11,890 bases of DNA from Bryobacterales bacterium (GTDB lineage Bacteria > Acidobacteriota > Terriglobia > Bryobacterales > Bryobacteraceae): the NCBI GenBank assembly GCA_020853155.1, contig JADYZL010000650.1:1-11890 (forward strand). Direction: 5' to 3'. Under the pieces are notes generated by a model. The model was not told the origin of the DNA, made no database searches, and worked only from the letters and a program-made list of their open reading frames with translations. This document shows positions 8,548-11,890 of this stretch, piece after piece. Every line of letters begins with the position of its first letter. Position 1 is the first letter of the stretch. The position numbers and the translations under genes were made by a program.

Positions 8548-9644
8548 CCGAGTCTCCGCTCCGTCTGTAATTCAGACAGGATGCGCTGACGAATGATCTT
8601 CGCCGCTTCCGACTGCCGCTTGTCCCCTGCCTGCAATTCCAGCCACGCCTGGACTGGTGAGGCGGCGGGAACCTGAGTTGCGGGTTGCGTATCGAAATAG
8701 ACCGTCGGATCGCGAGTTTCGATTAACTCGAGGTCGGGGAAATGAGATGATTCCCGAAGCTCATCTTTCAATGGCTGCTCGATCGCCTCTATCGCGGTGC
8801 AGTAGTACGATTGCATGCGCTCGCGCAGTGCGATTGCGTACTCATCAACGGAAGAAGCGCCGGTCTTCACGAGCCGTTCGCCCGATTCACGCAGCCGTCG
8901 CGCGTTCTGGCCGAAGACTCGACTCCAGGGACTGCGATCGCCGGTCCACTGATACTTCTTGCGAGCCGTGACGGAGGGTGGACGAAACGCCTTGGCCAAT
9001 CGGTCGAGTAGTTCGTCGGGTTGAATCAGCTCGGTCGCTCGCCCGTCTCGGCGGATGACAAGGTCGTCTTCGAGGACCTTCAGGACCTTCGAGACGGTGC
9101 CGAGCGAGACGCTGCCGCCGCATTTCGCGACCTCGTCCCTGACTTCCTGGACGCTTCCAAATGACGGTCGCAGCAGGAAGACGCGCGCCACGAGCGAGCT
9201 TGCGCCCTGGTAGACGTTGCGGATGATCCGGCCGGCGGGATACTTGTTCGGGTTGCCTGTCCGGAACACGAGCACCTCGCCGGGAATGACGACGACGCCG
9301 TTGCCGCAGAGATCGACGCCGCTGACTCCTTTCGCTTCGAGTTCGGCGAGCCGGTCGGGTGCGAGATAGGTGGTCACGAGAAGCGGGCGCATCTCCCTGG
9401 CTGCCGCGTATTCCCGCAACTGCTCGATCGCATCGCGAAACACCTTCGGCGTTGCCTGGGCGCGGAGTTCGGCGGCGAATCGGATGGTGCGTTCGGACCA
9501 TCGCCCGTCGACGTAGGCGTCTGGCCGGAGCAGGCGGCGCGGCGAAGCGGCGGCCGGTTCAATGCCCGCCAATTCGAACAGGAACGGGGGTAGCCGAACG
9601 TCGCCCCGTCGGAGTGCATCCAGGATGTTCGGTTCGCTGTCCAT
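8544..9644 (-). CDS. AbiEi-like winged-helix protein (probable antitoxin and autoregulator)
   Basis: 366 aa. An N-terminal region (1-60) is followed by a compact domain (about 65-135) with PLLVTTYL, then G106-V-S-G-V-D-L-C-G-N115 and a hydrophobic strand. This IDL-x-GN pattern resembles proteins annotated as AbiEi-family antitoxins. A winged HTH at about 150-205 has SLGTVSKVLKVLEDDLVIRRDG (start of helix S180). The C-terminal part ends with SPVQAWLELQAGDKR...AAKIIRQRIL, also typical of the family. ATG 9644 is chosen over an upstream ATG at 9791 because AGGAAA and a TATAAT stand right before it and the extra 49 residues look non-conserved. AbiEi proteins neutralise AbiEii without direct binding (type IV) and repress their own promoter. 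This is longer than lactococcal AbiEi. Confidence 0.78.
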   Translation of the reverse strand: MDSEPNILDALRRGDVRLPPFLFELAGIEPAAASPRRLLRPDAYVDGRWSERTIRFAAELRAQATPKVFRDAIEQLREYAAAREMRPLLVTTYLAPDRLAELEAKGVSGVDLCGNGVVVIPGEVLVFRTGNPNKYPAGRIIRNVYQGASSLVARVFLLRPSFGSVQEVRDEVAKCGGSVSLGTVSKVLKVLEDDLVIRRDGRATELIQPDELLDRLAKAFRPPSVTARKKYQWTGDRSPWSRVFGQNARRLRESGERLVKTGASSVDEYAIALRERMQSYYCTAIEAIEQPLKDELRESSHFPDLELIETRDPTVYFDTQPATQVPAASPVQAWLELQAGDKRQSEAAKIIRQRILSELQTERRLG

Positions 9645-9753
9645 TTTCCTGATTATATCGGTTTTCTCGGCTGGGAAAACGTGTCGGATCTGGAAAACAA
9701 TCGCGTGATCGACAGTATTCGCGATCAATAAGCCATTTTCTCGGTCGAGAATG
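9645..9753 (-). promoter_or_regulatory. Promoter and operator region of the AbiE-like operon
   Basis: A perfect -10 TATAAT (9657-9652 on the - strand) lies only 7 nt before the preferred ATG, with no good -35. The inverted repeat GTTTTC (9661-9666)/GAAAAC (9675-9680) occupies the spacer and -35 area. TTTTCTCGG occurs twice (9662-9670 and 9736-9744). The second copy is in the palindrome TTCTCG-GT-CGAGAA (9738-9751). These are good candidates for autoregulatory binding by the AbiEi-like protein. The rest up to 9820 holds no gene. Confidence 0.55.
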
Positions 9754-9820
9754 CTGCTCTTCAACGTCCGATAAACCGAATTCGAGGGCACCGGACCGTC
9801 GGGCCGGCGATTCCAAGGGC

Positions 9821-11440
9821 TCAGTCGGCATGGGCGGGCTCCGGGAGATTTCGCATGTCGTAAATCATGAGTTCATGCAGATGGTCGCCCGTTGCGGTCT
9901 TTATCTTCAGTACGAACGCAGTGGCGGCGAAGAACTCCTTGTTCGGCGCGACGATGATCCGGGTGAATCCGTTTTCGGGCGGCGAGGTGAACCGACCGAT
10001 CCACTCTCGTGAGTCCAGGTCTGCGACGGCAAAGTCTCGTCTTCTGGAACTCTCTTGTTCGACACGGACCACCACCACCATCCGACCGATTTGAGCCTGA
10101 TCGCAGGGTGTATGACCGAGCAGACCATGGCCCGATAGAGCGCGATCGTCCTCTGCCTCGCCCGATGCGAGGAAGAACGGCATCAAGCCTGCGTTGAAAT
10201 CGAGGAAAAACGTCCGCGCCCCGTCCGATGAAAAACCGGGCCCACATTTCGGCTCGGGTGCTACGAAGTCAACCGAAAATACGTGTTCATTGTTCGTGCC
10301 GAAGATGTGATACCGAGCCTTCATCGTGGACAGAGAGCCGTCGCGGCGGGACATGCCGGCGAGTCCACTCTCCAACTCCAGGAACCGGGGCGTGCCGCCG
10401 GGAACTTTGTAAAGCCAATGCGGCCACTTCTGCGGTTGCGTGGCAGGCCAGGGAGTCACCGTGTCGCATTTCACCTCAAGCAGACACGAGCATTCGTTCG
10501 TCTCCATGTTCCACCGCAGCAGTCTCGTGCGATCCGCCGCTTCATCGAGGATTACGACGTACGCTTCCTGTCCGGTGTCATCGAAACCTACGAATTGGCG
10601 AAAACACGACGTATTCGATGTCGGAACGGGCGAGGGCAGCGTCCGGAGCGTTCTTCCCGTACGCGCGTCCAGCAGCGCGAGGCCATCGGGCAAAGGGACA
10701 AGCAGCCCGGTGCCGTCGGGGGTCACGGTGATGTCGAAGTGGAGCATGAAGCCCGTGAGGGTGATTTCAAACCTCCGGGTGACCGTTCCCCCGATCACAT
10801 CGATCGCGTAGACGAATCCGACCGGGCGCCTCCACGCCGACAGGTTGATGTTGCGCTTCAGCGCAAGACCTTCGAGGTCGTGAGACCACCAACGGAGGCT
10901 TGCGCCGAACCAGCCAGTGCGGGGAAGCCAGAAGATCCACGGCGACGCGTATCCGACAAGCATGATCGCGGTCAGGAGACTGAGGGGAAGCAGGCGGCGC
11001 CGGGTCGTTCGGCCGCGGCGCGGGCTCTTCGTGGGCGTGAAGCACTCGGGGCAACGGTCGGACGCCGCACCTTTCAGGCAGTAGTTGCAGCGGCGGCAGT
11101 GAGGTTGGCCGGGGAGGCGCGGCGTTCGCAGGACACGGCGTAGGACAATGAGAAACAGCAGGACGGTGATCGCGACGATCGTGCCGCCGATTTCGGGCCA
11201 GTAGTAGGCGAGCATCTCCCAGAGGTTGATGGCCTGGACTTCGCCGACGGCGTACAGGGTCGTGCCGTCGGGCGAGAAGCCGGCGGTGAAAATCATAGGA
11301 TTCCCGGGAAGGCGGAGGCGGTGCATCGGGCCGGGGTAGTCGGCCGGTGCGGTGGCCGTTAGCGCGAGGAGGGAGATGGCCAGCAGGAGGCGCCGCGGGA
11401 TGAACGGCCGCGGCACTGGATTGCGTGTCGGTGCTCGCAC
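9821..11440 (-). CDS. Membrane protein with signal peptide, zinc ribbon and propeller-like C-terminus
   Basis: 539 aa, function unknown. A signal peptide is likely at 1-33 (RR, then LLLAISLLALTAT and A-x-A). A short beta-propeller-like FSPDGTTLYAVG strand pair is at 55-66. TM1 is about 84-101. A cytosolic-type zinc ribbon has C115, C118, C130 and C133 in a CRRCNYCLKG...CPEC arrangement. A basic stretch precedes TM2 at about 150-172. The remainder (from about 205) carries repeated VTPDG/DARTGRTL/GFDDTG strand motifs typical of WD40/PQQ-like propellers. The start is GTG 11440 with no evident Shine-Dalgarno; later starts would remove the signal peptide. Such zinc-ribbon membrane proteins are frequent in planctomycetes. 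Whether it has a role linked to its neighbours is unknown. Confidence 0.8.
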   Translation of the reverse strand: MRAPTRNPVPRPFIPRRLLLAISLLALTATAPADYPGPMHRLRLPGNPMIFTAGFSPDGTTLYAVGEVQAINLWEMLAYYWPEIGGTIVAITVLLFLIVLRRVLRTPRLPGQPHCRRCNYCLKGAASDRCPECFTPTKSPRRGRTTRRRLLPLSLLTAIMLVGYASPWIFWLPRTGWFGASLRWWSHDLEGLALKRNINLSAWRRPVGFVYAIDVIGGTVTRRFEITLTGFMLHFDITVTPDGTGLLVPLPDGLALLDARTGRTLRTLPSPVPTSNTSCFRQFVGFDDTGQEAYVVILDEAADRTRLLRWNMETNECSCLLEVKCDTVTPWPATQPQKWPHWLYKVPGGTPRFLELESGLAGMSRRDGSLSTMKARYHIFGTNNEHVFSVDFVAPEPKCGPGFSSDGARTFFLDFNAGLMPFFLASGEAEDDRALSGHGLLGHTPCDQAQIGRMVVVVRVEQESSRRRDFAVADLDSREWIGRFTSPPENGFTRIIVAPNKEFFAATAFVLKIKTATGDHLHELMIYDMRNLPEPAHAD

Positions 11441-11650
11441 GGATCGAAGGATAGCGTCGGATCGCGCGGGGCGTCAGCGAACCGGCATCGGCCGTGCGTT
11501 CAGCGAAGGGCGAACCGGAAGGGATTCCGGGGGGCGGGGCGCGAGATGAGAATCACGCACCAGCCTTGAGCGAACCGTGCGCGTGCCATCGAGCGGCCGG
11601 TCGATGCGAACAGCCATCGACCGGGCACCCGAGACTTTTCGCAATCGCGC
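11441..11650. other. Intergenic region with a perfect 10-bp hairpin
   Basis: No gene is seen here. CCGGTCGATG (11597-11606) pairs perfectly with CATCGACCGG (11615-11624) around an 8-nt loop. It lies about 26 nt downstream of the stop of the - strand aminotransferase. No T-run follows, so termination there would have to be rho-aided. An overlapping alternative stem CATCGA (11587-11592)/TCGATG (11601-11606) also exists. Confidence 0.45.
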
Positions 11651-11890
11651 TTACGAGCGCTCCGCGATCACTTTCTGCGCCGCCGTCACGCCGGCACCGA
11701 GGTTGAACTTGTGGCCGCGCTTGTAGAGGACCTGCTCCAGTGCGCCGATGGCGAGAACCGTGTCCATCGTGTCGACGTAGCCCATGTGGCCGAGGCGGAA
11801 GATCTTGCCCTTGAGCGAGTCCTGGCCGCCGGCGGATTCGATGCCGTAGCGGGCTTCGAGGTCGTTGCGGATGTCCTTGACCGTGATGCC
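11651..11890 (-). CDS. Class V aminotransferase, alanine-glyoxylate type (partial, C-terminus)
   Basis: The last 79 codons and TAA of a - strand gene that starts outside the window. The visible protein has a D-L-E-x-R-Y-G-I-E start, then AGGQDSLKGKIFRLGHMGYVD and LAIGALEQVLYKRGH. The GGQ-x3-KGK-x-F-R-x-GHMG pattern is characteristic of the C-terminal domain of PLP-dependent class V enzymes of the alanine-glyoxylate/serine-pyruvate family. The catalytic lysine and the large domain are outside the window, so the substrate cannot be resolved. It is incomplete only because of the window edge. Confidence 0.88.
   Translation of the reverse strand, partial: GITVKDIRNDLEARYGIESAGGQDSLKGKIFRLGHMGYVDTMDTVLAIGALEQVLYKRGHKFNLGAGVTAAQKVIAERS

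Noticed and set aside
9645..9791. 49-residue N-terminal extension of the AbiEi-like protein
   Set aside because: The ATG at 9644 has a Shine-Dalgarno-like AGGAAA, and a perfect -10 lies within the proposed extension.
10283..11143. Open frame of 286 codons on the + strand
   Set aside because: Antisense to the zinc-ribbon membrane protein, whose signal peptide, TM segments and cysteine pattern support the - strand reading.

Overview
The window is high-GC bacterial DNA. It most resembles a planctomycete (possibly Phycisphaerae-like). The main hint is a large membrane protein with a CxxC-N-Y-C-L-x-G...CPEC zinc ribbon, an architecture I associate with that phylum. The rRNA part has clearly bacterial 23S and 5S signatures. 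The phylum is an inference, not a proof.

Region 1 (1-3600, + strand) is an rRNA locus: tRNA-Ala(UGC), a 370-nt leader, 23S rRNA, 5S rRNA and a very strong terminator. The leader carries a candidate promoter, small hairpins and a boxA-like motif. Leader and 23S/5S spacer can pair in three stacked blocks to form a pre-23S processing stem. No 16S gene is visible; only 42 nt precede the tRNA, so linkage to 16S is open.

Region 2 (3600-5520, + strand) holds a single-domain cupin and then a MarR-type regulator followed by a DoxX-family membrane protein. ACGAC/GTCGT palindromes lie in the MarR promoter and just upstream of doxX, which suggests autoregulation and co-regulation. Convergent to this, on the - strand, come a YjbQ/UPF0047 protein and, upstream of it, a type I-beta DAHP synthase (first step of aromatic amino acid synthesis) with all four metal ligands.

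Region 3 (7044-7683) is about 640 nt without a convincing gene. It contains an indel-free 99-nt tandem duplication whose two diverged copies keep a hairpin through two compensatory base-pair changes.

Region 4 (7684-9820, - strand) is a two-gene toxin-antitoxin-like operon: an AbiEi-like winged-helix protein and an AbiEii-like nucleotidyltransferase joined by an ATGA overlap, with a promoter embedded in repeated and palindromic sequence. This is the main accessory or defence-type module.

Region 5 (9821-11890, - strand) holds a signal-peptide/two-TM/zinc-ribbon/propeller-like protein of unknown role, a 210-nt gap with a perfect hairpin, and the C-terminal 79 codons of a class V (alanine-glyoxylate type) aminotransferase that runs off the window.

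The MarR and AbiEi-like genes both have a -10-like hexamer 6-7 nt before the preferred ATG, so both may be made from leaderless or nearly leaderless transcripts.
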